Below, in pieces: positions 38,301 to 50,579 of a DNA stretch of 64,000 nucleotides. Origin of the DNA: Anas platyrhynchos (taxonomy: Eukaryota > Chordata > Aves > Anseriformes > Anatidae); contig NC_092590.1 in assembly GCF_047663525.1 (NCBI RefSeq), positions 51,366,501 to 51,430,500 on the forward strand. The letters run 5' to 3'. Within the stretch, counting starts at the first letter, position 1. Each line of letters starts with the position of its first letter. The notes beneath the pieces are model-generated. The model did not search any database. It worked only from the letters and a program-made list of their open reading frames with translations, and had not been told where the DNA came from. The position numbers and the translations under genes were made by a program.

Positions 38301-41300
38301 ATGTTTAAAGTCAGCTGTGAGCCCCTTATATATAACTATTGTGTTTTGACTCTTACAGAAGATTAATTTTAATGGGCTCTCTATTTTTTACTACATGAAA
38401 ATATTCTTTTGAAGTTTGTATAGAAGAGAAGGCTCAAGGGAGAGCTCATCAATGTATATAAATACCTGAAGTGAAGATATAAACAATGCGGAGTCAAGCT
38501 GTTTTCGGTGGTGACTAGTGCCAGGGCAAGAGGCAGCAGGCACAAACCGAAACACAGAGGGTTCCCTCTAAACACCAGGAAAAACTTATTCACTGCAAAG
38601 GTGTCTGGGCACTAGTACAGGTTGCCCAGAGATGTTGTAGAGTCTCATTCCTTGGAGATCTTCAAAAGCCACCTGGACAGCCTGCTTCTGTGTTGCAATT
38701 ATTTTTGAGATGAAGACTGCCATCTACTGGGTTTACATTCCAAATTTCATGAATGATTTTAATATTAAATTGTATAACATTAGCACATTAAATACTGGTA
38801 GTTCTTCCTCAAACTACTAATGCTCAGAATTATAAAAATGATTTGTACCTTGTAAAATTTTCTTGCTTTCTCTTAAATGATCAAGACACTTGTGTAGTTT
38901 GTCTGATCAAGACACTTGTGTTTTTACTTATGTTTCCCAAATCTGGTACTGATACATAAACATAAAAACTAAGAAAATGTATTTTAATGTTTTCTTACTG
39001 AATAGAGATTAGTATAGTAGCCTTTCTAACTCTGAAATGATACTAGAAGACCTTGAGCTAGAGTATATCTCAAAGCATATTTTTTTTTTAGAATTGAGAG
39101 AAATGCAGAAGTTATTATGAAAAGATACATTTTAAATGTCCCAAATGTGCTTATTTTTATTATTGTTTTTTAATTAGGCAGCAGCGCTTGCAAGAATGGA
39201 AATGTCTTCAGAGGAGGCAAAAGTATGGGGAGCTAAGAGAAATTAGTGGACAACAATATGTAAAGGAAGTTACAAATGCTCCTGAGGATGTTTGGGTCAT
39301 AATTCATCTTTATCGGACAAGGTAATTACTTTCTAGTATAAGGTATTAATTACTTCAAAACAGAGAATTCAGCTGGTAATTAAAAAGCAATACCAAGAAA
39401 AATGAAATATGATAGACTATTGAAACAGCAATTGTTTGGAGGCAGTGGAATCATAGAGCATGGGACCTTCTTGATTTGCTAATTCACTTTAATTAGTTTG
39501 CCTTTGATATTTTATATTAAAGATTTCTTTTGCTGTGTATGCTTCTGTGCTGTGTGCTCATGTACTGAATCTCACCGAGATTTCTGAATTTCACTGAGAA
39601 ACTGTTGTTGACTGTCTAGGCAAAAACAAGTGCCTTTGAAGACTCATTGCTCAACAGGAGTCCTTTAACAGATTTTTTTTTCTCCTTTAACAAGTAAAAA
39701 GCCCAGCAGGGAAAGTCTCAACTCCGAAAATCAAGGGCTGCCAAGGGAGTTTGTTAGCTTATTGGTTCACCTATATTGGTTCTCTAATGGTAATGGGAGT
39801 TGTGGCAGAATCCAACAGAAATGTCAAACTGCCATGATTAGCCCACATATGTTAGCAACTCTTGCATGTTTTTCAAAAGCAATCAGAATTAATATGGAAT
39901 GTTTCATGCTGTTTAAATTCAGACTTTGTCTTTTCCATCCTTTTAAGCATGTGAGGAGGAAGTTTCTTTAATTGTTTTGAATTGTCGGGAATCAAGCATT
40001 TTTTCCAGGAGGAAGGAGTAGGTCAATCAAATGAAATTATTGAAATCACAGTAATTTAACTTTACGGACCTGAAAGAAAACTGCAAGTTTTCTTCCTTTT
40101 CACTGTTTTTGTTTACTGGAGAATCAGTTCTGTACTTGATCAATATGTAGATACGAGTCTGTGAGAAACCTCATAATTGCTTAGGAATGAATACCAGATC
40201 TCTGAAGTCCCTTATGGCGAGTGAGGAAACAAATCCTGTTCCAGAACTGTAACCTCACCTGTCTTTGGCCACCAGAGGGTGCTGGTGGAGCTCTCTGACA
40301 GTTTATAGGTTAAATCCTCTTGAACTTCAGTCTCAACAAAAATCTGAACGTCGCAAAGGTTAACGGACAAGAGGGGAACAAACCACGAATATTGTTGTTT
40401 TTACAGAGGCTTATATGGTGATTGCGCTGCAAATACTAGCTATGAATGTAATGAACAGGCCTATGGTGGTAATATGACTATACAGAGATTTCCCTGACAC
40501 TATTTAGATTTTACTAAAAGAATGAAGAGGTAATTCAGTGTTAAAATCAACATCTATTCAAATAAATTCAAGTGAAGTGAGATCTAAAGTCTCTTTTAAA
40601 CTCTACAATAAATGGACAAAATGAGCTTTAAAGTCTTAGATAACAGAATTGAGGTACAATGCTTGCTTGAGTCATCCGGTCGCTTTAATGACATGCTTCA
40701 TAAACTGTGCCTATTATATGCATTGACAGCTTTTATTTGGACAGTTCTTTAAATCAAATGATCTTAGAAGAAGCTACATAAAATCTGTGGTGCAAAACTC
40801 ATTACAAATTAAAGTAGAAACAGAATAAATGGAGAGGTACATTTATTCTTCAAAGGCTCTATTTTAAATAACATTAGTTCTACAAGTCATGTATACTGGA
40901 AATATGATCATACTCTCTTCTCCTTTCCTAGCATCCCAATGTGTTTACTAGTTAATGAACATCTCAGCCAACTAGCCAGAAAGTTTCCAGAAGCCAAGTT
41001 TGTCAAAGCCATTGTGAACAGCTGCATTGAGGACTACCATGACACATGTTTACCCACAATACTCGTATATAAATCCGGTGAAATAAAAGGCAGATTCATA
41101 GGAGTAGCTGAATGTGGGGGGATATATCTTAAAGTGGAAGGTAAGAGAAATGCTTTTGAATAATTCACTTTATAGAAAAGTTTATGCTGTTTGCAATCAT
41201 AAGATCTAAAAATCGCTGCTTAAAGATAAGAGAATTTTAAATAATTTTGTAGAAAAAAAGACACAAAAATAAAAGAATGACTTGTGTTATGCTACAGTGA

Positions 41301-41649
41301 TAAGAATATATAGTAAGCAAAGATATTTTGCAGTTTCAGTTTAGATGTTTTACTGGGATAAAGCTGGGTTGTCCAAGGCTCTGTTTTTCTTGTTGAGATG
41401 GAGCTTGATATTTAATAAAAATTCTGTTTTCCTTAACTGAGAATTTATAGCAATTATCAGCATAAATTGTCATTTGCTATTACAGAGCTTGAATGGAAAC
41501 TAGCAGAGGTTGGAGCAATTGAAACTGACTTAGAAGAAAACCCCAAAAAGGAAACTATAAATATGATGACATTATCAAAGCAAAATACTTCTGCTCATGA
41601 AAACACCAATACAAAAAGCAGCGATGTGCTGAAACCACATATTACTTGA
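35363..41649 (+). CDS. PDCL2: phosducin-like protein 2, six coding exons
   Basis: Phosducin-family protein with a helical N-terminal part and a C-terminal thioredoxin-like domain. Family members act with the CCT chaperonin; mammalian PDCL2 is germ-cell specific and needed for sperm formation. Exons: 35363-35368 (ATG CAG only), 36166-36286, 37210-37300, 39178-39321, 40932-41140, 41486-41649 (stop TGA); 244 aa versus about 241 in human. Seen in order: the [20 protein letters not shown] start, an acidic helix ([13 protein letters not shown]), [31 protein letters not shown] opening the thioredoxin fold, [36 protein letters not shown], and [19 protein letters not shown] near the C-terminus. Exon 2 ends at a GC donor (AG then GCAAGT); this split restores the conserved Val codon G+TG. 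Exon 1 is inferred from human, where the first exon also encodes Met-Gln; the other five exons are certain. PDCL2 versus PDCL3 is decided by the N-terminus and by synteny. Confidence 0.95.
35523..35565. repeat. 22-bp tandem duplication in PDCL2 intron 1
   Basis: The 20-mer TTAACCCTCAAAAATGCACT occurs at 35523 and again at 35545. It is a perfect tandem duplication of period 22. Confidence 0.9.
35691..35773. repeat. (ATTTT)16 pentanucleotide repeat in PDCL2 intron 1
   Basis: Sixteen perfect ATTTT units starting about 320 bp downstream of the two-codon first exon. Such arrays commonly arise from poly-A tails of retroposons and vary in length. Confidence 0.95.
36374..36795 (-). mobile_element. 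CR1 LINE 3' fragment, minus orientation, in PDCL2 intron 2
   Basis: The top strand starts AGAATCACAGTATGGTTTGG and continues with CAGCCTGGCCTTGAACACCT, ACAGCTCTGGGCAACCTGTG and TGAAGAATTTCCTCC, then CTGAACAAACCCAACTATCTCAG near the end. These are reverse complements of the CR1 3' region. It is about 420 bp, 5'-truncated, and sits 90 bp downstream of the GC donor of exon 2. Confidence 0.92.
38430..38695 (+). mobile_element. CR1 LINE fragment, plus orientation, in PDCL2 intron 3
   Basis: The phrases ATCAATGTATATAAATACCT, GCAGGCACAAACCGAAACAC, AAACACCAGGAAAAAC and CTGGGCACTAGTACAGGTTG, then GATCTTCAAAAGCCACCTGGAC, are typical of the CR1 region just inside the 3' end. The last bases of the element are missing. 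Confidence 0.8.
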
Positions 41650-41732
41650 GGAGAAATCTTTAATGCGGATAATCTGTTCCAACTTAAACTAGCTCAAATA
41701 CAGCTTTTGAATTCCTCTAGTAAACCTGAAAC

Positions 41733-41738
41733 AATAAA
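41733..41738 (+). terminator. PDCL2: PDCL2 polyadenylation signal AATAAA
   Basis: Canonical AATAAA 84 bases after the stop codon. A second AATAAA at 42005-42010 could serve a longer 3' UTR. Confidence 0.8.
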
Positions 41739-41759
41739 AGAGCGTTTCTTCCACTTGTG

Positions 41760-44300
41760 TATATTTGTGATCTTTAGAAAAAAACTAATGTAGTAAACAA
41801 AAGCCCTACTTATCCTCTGGAAATACAGAAATGGCTCATATTGACAAGAGAACCTGGATTCTTCTTTTTATACAACCTGCTTAAATGGAAAAGGAAGGGG
41901 AGGTATTAGCTGGGGAGCTGTGATCCATACTTTCTTTCTTATTTTATCCAGCAAGTTTCACACCTGTAATTCTCAGTGAAATGGGTGTAGCGGGACTCTG
42001 CTCTAATAAATATTTTAGTTCCTGCCATTGGAAAGCTGACCTGAAAAGAATGTGTATGGTGATATGAAAACAGGATTTAGTCCTGAATCTATTGACTAAT
42101 ACTTTTGCTTGTTTGACATGTATACATGCATTTTCTCCAGTGTCAAGGATAATCTCCCCACTCGTTTCTAATGCTGGTGGCTGGATCAGTTGTTCCTTCC
42201 CAACAAAAATAAGCACATCCCTAGCAAAACAGTTTAGAGTCCATGTGTATATAAGCCCAACAAAACTACACAAGTGAATGAAGAGATCGCACTCCTGATT
42301 CAGCATTTTTATTCATTATGAGTAGTGAATCAAATTGCATAGTATTTATGTTATTTTTCCAGTGATTTGACTAAAAAAAAAAATTAATGTGTAAAAAAGT
42401 TTTAACGTGCTGATGAAGATTATACACACTTGACATGGTTTACTGCATCAGGATGAAGAAACTAAACAGAAATGGTTCACTTAACACTTGGCACTTAGAT
42501 AGCTAAGGAAAACAAGAAAATGAACATTAGCTTATTTTTTTTTTTAACCATGAGTATAAAGTAGATATGTACTGACAGACAGGTGTACTAGAAACTTTTA
42601 TTTTGTGGATTCAAAGAGAACTGGTAGATGTACTTCAGAGTTAATAGCTCATCTGCCACTTAAAATTAGAAGGCTAACTAGTATGAGTTTTAAATGTAAA
42701 TAGGTCATCAGTGACTTGGGATACAACTTCCCCATTGCTTCAGGTGTTTCTGTGAAAGGGGCACTACCACCCACTTGCTCTTTGCAGCAAACCTCCTTCC
42801 TGCCATTGTGGCTGCAGTGCAGGAGCACAAGCCCAACACTCACTGCTTATAGTTTGAAAATGTCTGAACATTATGTTGCCCCCCAAGGAACCATTGGAGG
42901 GAACTCACATTGACAGTAAGATTCAAGAACACAGGATTAGTACAAGGAAATAATTTCACCAAACTACTATTCCATTTCCAAGCTTTCTGTCCTGTTCTTT
43001 CAGAAGCCCTTAAAGTACTTTAAAAAGAGAAGATGCATTAAAAAAACATTGCCTCAGTTAGGCTATAACCTTGGCACAAACACAGGTGTATGTGAACTGC
43101 CCATGTGTGTTGCCTGCTTTGATCTTGACAGATCCCAAAAGGTAAGGGATTTGCAAGCTTCCAAGAGCAATTTGGTACTGCAGCACTGCAGAAGGCTGGT
43201 GTTGCTCTCCCATGCATACAAGGTATACTTTGAGTCAGGAGATAACGCTATCGTATCTCTGCTGTGTTTGTCTGAAAAATTACTACTGGTGACTAAAGAT
43301 CCTGTGGCAAATTATATACATACAGCTTGATGCTAATTTTAGCCTCTGGGTTTCTTGGCCACATTCCATTCCTAGCAATTATGTATTTTTGTTGAAAATG
43401 TTTCTGCATTTTCTCCTTTGAGCTTCCATCCCTGCTGTGTTATCATTACTGCATTTCATCATAGGAGCATTACTCCTTTCCCTAAGTAATTACATGATTA
43501 GCTTTGCTTATATCAATATTCCTCAACTGAAGGCTATTAAGGCTATTATTATTAGGGTATTATATATCAGTAAATATCAAAGCTCAAGTGTTTTTTTACT
43601 AATGCTTTTCACAGTTTTTCTGTCAGAAAAAGATCTGGCTCACAGTTAGTTCTTTGGCAGCATTACTGCTAAAAAAAGGTTCATGTCCCCACGCTACCTT
43701 TGTGTATGGTCACAAGGTGAATCAAACTGGGAAACTGAGCTACCTGAAAAGTAACCCATAAAGGAAGATCTAGGAGATTTTTGCAGCCAAATCGAGTTCT
43801 TACTTCATTCTAGACACAAACACAAGTTATACTTCTATAGATACATATTAGTAATTATAGTTTTAGGTGTATCACTGGAAGACCAATTGAAAAATAAACA
43901 TTCTTGGAACTGAGAAAAATGGGAATAGCTACATACTTCTGCCACTAAGCGATGTTTTATTGTACAGAAGGCAGTTAGTTATGCATGCAGAACAGGTTTA
44001 TGCTAGAATAACCACTGCACATTTTAAGCATCCTGCAGTCCCACAGCAGGCAGTATGGGATACCGCCTGGAACATGGTGCAGCTATACGTAAAGCCTGTG
44101 TAGTATCAGCTAGTTATCTGTTTGATTAACTGTGGCACTGTTTGCATTTATCGGCTGGATGGTGTTTCACAACTTAGCCTGCGAAGTCTGTAAGACAGCC
44201 GCATCTCGCAGCTTTTATACGCTTTTAAAACACACACGCACACAAAGCCAGGGATGCCAACTTTTATTAACAGACCCTCCTGCACTCTATTTTCCTGTGT
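41760..44300. other. spacer between PDCL2 and CLOCK promoter
   Basis: No gene recognised. A 120-codon minus-strand open frame (42306-41944) has no recognisable domain and no supporting context, and is taken as chance. The rest is AT-rich single-copy sequence. Confidence 0.65.
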
Positions 44301-45130
44301 GTATCTTCCCAGCGGCCACCACCAGGTGTTCCCGCCGTGCCCCCCCTCCCTCCCCGCCCGCCATTTTCCCCTCCCTGAGGTGAGCCGGGGCGAGGTGAGC
44401 CCAGGTCAGGGCCCCGCGGCTCGCACCGCGCCTGCGCGCCGCGCTCCGCTCCCCCCCCCACTCCCAGCGGGCCTGCGCGGGATCCCCATTCCCCACACCC
44501 TCTCCCCCCCCCTCCCTCCGCGCATGCGCAGGCGGCGGGCCGTGAGGCGGGGGGAGCGCTGCGGCTGGCGGTGCGCGGCGGCGCAGGCGCAGTGAGGGCA
44601 GTGGCGGGCCCGGCGGCTGCGGCGGGTGGAGGAGGAGGAGGAGGAAGGAGAAGGGAGGAGGAAGAGGAGGGCGAGGAGCGGCAGCCCGGTAGGTGAGGGG
44701 CCGTCAGGGGCCGTCAGGGCGGCCCCGGGGGCGGTGTGGCGCGGGGGGCAGCGCTAGGCCCGGTGACCCACTTTGCTCCCGGCACGGCGCCCCCAGCGGG
44801 CCTCAGGGGGCGGCGGGGCCGCGCCTCAGGTGCGAGCGGAGGGAAACGGCCTCGGCCGCCCCTCACCGGCCCTGCTCGCCCGAACGGCCTCAAAACCCGG
44901 CTGTTGGCGCATAAAACAGCCCGGCTGAGGGGAGCAGGCGAGCCGAGGGGCAGGTCCAGCCGCCAGGTGGAGCGGCAGCCCCCAGCCCCAGGCAGTGAGG
45001 GGCTGGCCGGTGGGCGCCGTGACAGGGCTGCCTCAGGGGGCACCGCTGGCTGGGGCAGGCCCGGTGCTCCCTGAGCTCACCTCGTTGCTGCCCCCCCCCC
45101 TCCCCCCCTCAGCTGTGCCAGCACAGCGGT
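44300..45130 (+). promoter_or_regulatory. CLOCK: CLOCK CpG-island promoter
   Basis: Sharp CpG island in an AT-rich region, with many CpG, GC boxes and long C runs (44451-44460, 44506-44517, 45092-45110). There is no TATA box. Its place downstream of PDCL2 in the same orientation matches the CLOCK promoter in the human NMU-PDCL2-CLOCK order. The identity is inferred from synteny; the window contains no CLOCK coding sequence to confirm it. Confidence 0.75.
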
Positions 45131-45189
45131 TCGTGGAACCGTGTCCCGTAACTAGGTTAGGGAAGTGATCCAGGTTAAAATTAACTACC

Positions 45190-45216
45190 TTTTTTTTTTT
45201 TTTTTTTTTTTTTTTT
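45190..45216. repeat. poly-T homopolymer (27 nt)
   Basis: Uninterrupted run of 27 T just downstream of the CLOCK CpG island. Confidence 0.9.
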
Positions 45217-45535
45217 CTAATATGGGGTTATATTTAACCTGGATCGTTGCTCTGCGTGACAGGTGTGCCAGAAGGCAAGAGGGATTGTTTAAGCAAACAC
45301 GCCGGTGGAAGAAATGCTTGGGAAACGCACCTCGACTCTGGTAGTCCTGGCAAAGTGCAGTGTGAGCAGCTGTGCCGCTCTCTTCAGTCACACAGGAACA
45401 AAATTGATAACATCTATGAATATTTAGGGTTTGGAGGCTGTTATTTTAGACAGTATCTGGTTGTTACAATAGAGGGATTTTATTTGACAGGACAAGATAC
45501 TTTGCAATTTATTTGTTTTTGAAGAAGCTACCAAT

Positions 45536-45539
<4 letters not shown>

Positions 45540-45583
<44 letters not shown>
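45540..45583. repeat. (AT)n microsatellite in CLOCK intron 1
   Basis: A perfect AT dinucleotide array of about 22 units. Confidence 0.95.
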
Positions 45584-45585
<2 letters not shown>

Positions 45586-48256
45586 ATTTAAGATACTTTC
45601 TCAAAATCATTGAAGACTTTGTTTTCAGATATACCAAATAACTAAATGTTTGTGTTCGTGTTTTTTGTGTGGACCTGGGTGTTAGTGCCTTTAAGGGATA
45701 AGACTTCTGGTGTTAGGGTAAGAGTTACCTCTTTCTAAGAAATGGTCCTAGTGGCAAAAAATAACCCCCAAGTTGATACAATAGTTTAAGATCTCTTTCA
45801 GGTGTGTCTTTTTTTTTTTTGTTCGTTTTTTCTGTTTCGTGTTCTTACATTAAAAAGTTTAACATATATAGGTAAAATAAAAGGATGTGAGGAAAACTAT
45901 AAGTGTTTTTTTTATTAATGCCTAAAGGAGCCTGTAAACCCTGTTTTCCACTTCTTATTCTCAACAATTTAAAAACTGAGTGGTAATTGCTTTTAATTTG
46001 TAGTAGTGTTGGCTAATTATCTTATTAGTATAGAATTTAATTTAAATCTTCATAGCTTGGTCTTCTCAGGAAAATTGTTGCTTCCAAGAAGTCTAAGCTT
46101 TTGCTGTTTTCTAGACAAAAAGTTGAAGATGCGTATTAGCAATAGAGATACCAATTACCCCCTGCCTCCCAGCATGTTCCTTATATGAAATGATTGTATC
46201 AACTTGAAAGGCTTTGCATTTTTTGGTAAACAACATTTCCCCCCCCCCCCGGTGTAATTTCATGTGTTTGAAAACAGCCTCTTTAGCTATGTACCCTTTG
46301 GGGGAGAGATGCATGGTTTGCTGTCTGGAGCCTTATAGCCTCTGTGTAATTTTGTAATTTGAAGAATAGGGATATTCCCTCTCTTAGAATATAAAATCAG
46401 TACCCTAGTATGTTTTTAATGCAAACCACACTATGTATGTATGAAGAAGTGGGGTCATAGCTAAGGTGGCTTCATTTTCGGCACATTGCAATGAGTTAGT
46501 TTTTCTTGAGTAGAAGACTGGTAAATGTTTGAAGAGGTAAAAAGTAAAGAAGAGTGCATTTTTGCATTTCAGTCTTTTTAAAGTACTCATTTCTGTATGA
46601 ACACTAGAAATTGCAAAGGCCACGTGATAAAGCAGATCTAGAAGTGTTTCCTTGGTTAGATGGGATGAGTAGGTAGCTGGGTAGCAAAGACAGTAGTGGT
46701 TCCTGCCCTTCTTACCTCTACTTACTTATTTTGCAGTGTTTTTATCTGTTCTTTGTTAATTGAGCTGGGTGACCCTGTTAGGAGCTGCACTGGTGGCACA
46801 GGAACAGGAGTGAGTTGCCAGAGTGCTGGGAGAGCAGAGCAGGAGCTCTTCTAAGGTGCCTTTGTCTCTGCAGGGGAAAAGATGGCTCAGAGAGACTGCA
46901 GCCAAACGGCAGCCAGACCATTCAGCTGCCTCTCTGCTGCTGCTGGTCCTGAATTATTGGCAGTAGCATTGTTATGCTGAATTTGGTAGTGTTTCAAGAT
47001 AGAAAGAGGTGTAAAAAGGGCACTTTCGGTCACATTGCGGAGCCTGAAGGGGAAGATGTCCGTGAACTGGCACAGGGAAATACAGCTATGTCCACTGGCA
47101 AGATGCTCATCTTGTTAGCTCAGTGAATGGGGTTCTGTGGGAACTGGAAGCCGGGACGTTCCCCCATTCATTTGTTGCAGGAGTTAGAGGTGTAAAATGC
47201 AAAATTGTGGCAGAGGAAGGCGACTTAAGGCTCATACAGCTGGGTGCTGCCCTAAAGGATTGAATTCTCAACCCCTACTGCTGCCACAAAATTCCTTTGT
47301 AATGCAAAGGCCGCTTTAATTTTGGCATGCCTCATGCCTGAGTGTTTAATTTTATAGCCTTAATATTCTCTCACCGTACTTTTTGGGTATAATATAAATT
47401 CTTAATTATAGCCGCTTTCGGAATACATAATCATATATTTAAAAAGTTTCCGTGCTCTGCAGTTCCCATATATTTCATATTACGTGGAAGCAGCAAGGCT
47501 TCATCTGTGCTTAGATTCTTGCCTCAGTTTAGTTGTTTGCACACTTTGGACTCTTTCCAACTGTTACATTTTGTCATTAACATCACTGAATTATTTTCCT
47601 TATTTTGCCGTCATGTTCAGAGGAACAATGCTGAGTATATCATAAAATCCTCTCCAGCAGTATTAATATTTTATTAAAATAGATCCATAAAAAGTAGATA
47701 TGCCCTGAGGATTCAAGAGTGGTAAAGAGTTGTGTTTAGAGAGTGAATCTTACGAAAATTAGCAGATACTTTGGGCATTCCTCAGCTTCAACATAAAAGC
47801 ATGGCTGAATTAGGTGTAAAAGTAGCTGCATGCTCTGTCCTTTTAACGGTCTTTAATAATCTCAAAATATGTGAGAAAGCTTCAGTTCTGAAGCTGAAGT
47901 CATTTTACTACTCATGGCAGCCTCCTACCACAGAACAAATGGGATTAGAATAACATCCCTATGTTAAAACAGAGTGAAACCGTTCCTGGAGTAAGATCTA
48001 TTTTAAGTGGCTTTTAAAATAACTATACCTGGCCTTGTTCTGTAGAGGTCCTTCTAGGGTCCCGTTAAAAGGGATATTTGCAGGTACCTGTGATGCATGT
48101 GATTTTGGTACGTGGCCAGATCCATCCAGAATACAGAGGAGTCAAAGTTGTGATGCAGATGGATTCTGGATATCCAGTCCAAACTAAAATCGTAGCTGTA
48201 TGTTGGCTATATTTTACAGGTCTCTGTTGAGTAAAGTTTTCCAAACACCTTGAAGT

Positions 48257-49414
48257 TTTATTCTCGCTGAGATCCTTAACAGTCTTGTCAAACCAAGCAT
48301 CTTGGCATGTAAATCTGTTTAGCATTCATAAATTAAGCAATCTGTAAATTAGGCATTCACTTATCCAAAGGCATGTTGAAACCATACCTCAGGCACACCT
48401 ATGGGATTGGACTGGGACCAAGGTGGTGACTCTCCCTTTTGTTCAGGAGCACAAAGCAGGGAGGAGGAAGAAAGGGTTTTTGATGTCTGCCTCCTGAAAA
48501 AAATACATAAGAGGAACCCCAACCAACCTCAAACAAACAAACAAAAAAAAACATGCAAAACACCCCCAACAAAAACAGCACCCAGACACTAAAAATCCAC
48601 TTTTCAACATGTGCAAGGTGATTAAAGTTTAATTGGGCTGAAGAGAGGTATTATACCGCTTATTTTCTTGGAGATGGGGAAAAAGGAGATGGGCAGCTGT
48701 GCTGTGGCCTGTTCCAGAAGCAATGCACTTTTTTTTCCACTTCAAATTTTTAATGCCATAAGGGATTTGAAGCCAGAACTCATCTCCATGATTTGGGTGC
48801 CCTTCTCCCTAGAGGTATGCACACTGCTGGTTCTGCTCTGTCCAGCAAAGCTTTAACTTCTTTTCTTTTTTCTCTCATGCTCTGAGGAATGCTGCTGAAA
48901 AGAGAGGTTAGGAGTTGGTCCAGCTTCCAGTGCAGTGTGGTGTATGCAGAGGGGTTAGGATCTGAACCCCTTCTGAAGTCTAGCTGTCAGATCTCTGTTC
49001 GGGGTCACTGCGCTGTAACTCAGTCTGGTGGACAAAATGAGAACATGTCTTTTTCCTCCTGCTAGTGTGTTTTGATGGGAAAAGCTCAGCTGTGTGTGTC
49101 CAGTGCTGTGAGTACTCACCTTGCCTGTGTCCTGGGCCGTCAGAGACACGTGGTGGTGAAGGCATGAACTCATCACAGGGTATTGGTGGAGCTCTGGGGC
49201 GTTTGTAAGAGGTGTGATACCTGGGAACAGGCTGATCATCCAGCACGGTCTGAATTTTAGATGCTTTAGAGTAGGGTGCACTACTGTTAACAACATAGTG
49301 CTGCTTATCTTGGAGATAAAATCTATGAGAGCTTTTAGCTTGCAGCTCCCTCAGCATGTGAATGTATCTCAGGTGCTTGCAGAAGGCTGATCTCAGATCC
49401 TTTAGGCATCCCAT
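48257..49414 (-). CDS. hypothetical two-exon minus-strand gene nested in CLOCK 5' intron
   Basis: Not recognised. On the minus strand an ATG at 49414 opens 98 codons that end exactly in a strong donor (CAAG then GTGAGTACT; exon ends at 49120, phase 1). About 630 bp downstream an acceptor TATTTTTTTCAG precedes 48493. Joining there keeps the frame for 30 more codons to TAG at 48399, for 129 aa in total. A minus-strand AATAAA follows at 48262-48257. The predicted protein is soluble, with no signal or membrane segment. It is rich in Tyr, Pro, Arg and His in the middle (PRYHTSYKRPRAPPIP near residues 64-79), and its C-terminal exon is also proline-rich. An in-frame stop lies 18 bases upstream of the ATG, so the true 5' end may instead be an upstream exon. 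It could be a real lineage-specific gene, or a chance frame beside cryptic splice sites. Confidence 0.25.
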
Positions 49415-50360
49415 TAACTGCTGACCTGCTACTTATAAGTGTTTGTGAACGTATGAGAGACAGTCCTGCAACAAGTGGCTATTGGAAGAAAGAGGAATGA
49501 TCATTTCCTGAAATAGACATTTAAAAAACAAAAACAAACAAACAAACAAAAAAAAAACACATGAGAAACATGCATTTTTACATATTAAATGATGATCTTG
49601 GAGGATGTATGAGATACTGAGATAAATAATAAAAAATAAAGAACACTTTGAAGTAAATTGTATGGGTGCAGCTAATTTCACATTTCCAATTCTAAGGCTG
49701 CAGTGGTAAATAAAGCACAAGTTATCATTTTTACATTTTGTGAATTGCATCCAGCATGATAAAAGTTTGTAATGATTTAGTAAACGTCTTTCTGGCATTT
49801 AAAAGCATTTGATGTTTTTGGTGATGTTTCACTGGTGCAGTGAAGTAGTCCGAGACTGGTGTTAGTCTTGTGAGTTGTTGTTATTCATGTGCACCCCGGA
49901 AAAGCTGTGCTGACAGAACAATATTCCCGTGGTTGGGTGGCTGCTGGCAGGAAGGTGCTTGGTAATTCTGAGAGGGTGAGCCCCAGCTGGCGCAGGCAGG
50001 TAGGACGTTCAGGATTCTTCACGTGAGTCTTGTCAGGGGAATGCCGAAGGCCTGAGACTATTTTAGTTTTCGTTGGTCATCCAAAAGCTTCAGGGTATGT
50101 TAGGGGGAAAAATCTTGGCATGTGGAGCAGCTTGTCTAGCCCTCAGTCCCCTGAAAGTGTATTTGAAACCGAAGTGTGAAGAAGTGAGAAGTCACAGAAA
50201 TCAGGAAATGTTTTGCCAAAATCTGCTTTCTTGGCTCAGAAAGCAAGCAAGAACATTTCTCCATTAAAAGCTGCAGGGTTTTTTTAGCCTGATTTCCTAA
50301 GGAAAGTGATTTATGCCATTTCCCCTTTTTCTCATTCTTTCCCTACGGCTTCGCCAACAG

Positions 50361-50579
50361 CTTTTGAAGTCACAGACCAATTTCAACTGTGTTTGTAGGA
50401 AGGACAGCAATCTCAGAGACTGTCTTGTTCCTACAGTTTGGGGGAAGATAGGCAAACTGGACAGGGAGAAACCTGCAGTCCCCTTTCTTGAGAGAGGCAG
50501 TCTGCAATGCAAGTTTGGCTCTGACCTGCTTTTCAGCCTGAGCAGGGTCTTTGCTGGACAGAACAGGAGGTGCTTGTAG
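50361..50579 (+). other. CLOCK: candidate alternative 5' UTR exon of CLOCK
   Basis: A strong plus-strand donor (TTGTAG then GTAAGC) ends at 50579. Three acceptor-like sites lie upstream, at 50360, 50398 and 50436; the last (TGTCTTGTTCCTACAG) is the best. It would be a non-coding exon. Only splice-site quality supports it. Confidence 0.2.

Noticed and set aside
41944-42306. 120-codon minus-strand frame downstream of PDCL2
   Set aside because: No recognisable domain, no splice or polyA context, and it overlaps a possible PDCL2 3' UTR extension; length is within chance expectation.
46880-46985. Possible exon after the acceptor TTTGTCTCTGCAG in CLOCK intron 1
   Set aside because: The acceptor is good but the only nearby donor (TTTG then GTAGTG) is weak, so it was not listed as a feature.
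48886-48896. Strong minus-strand acceptor (CTAACCTCTCTTTTCAG) as partner of the donor at 49120
   Set aside because: In phase it gives only five more residues before TGA; the acceptor at 48494 gives a longer open exon followed by a polyA signal, so it was preferred, though the shorter splice is not excluded.
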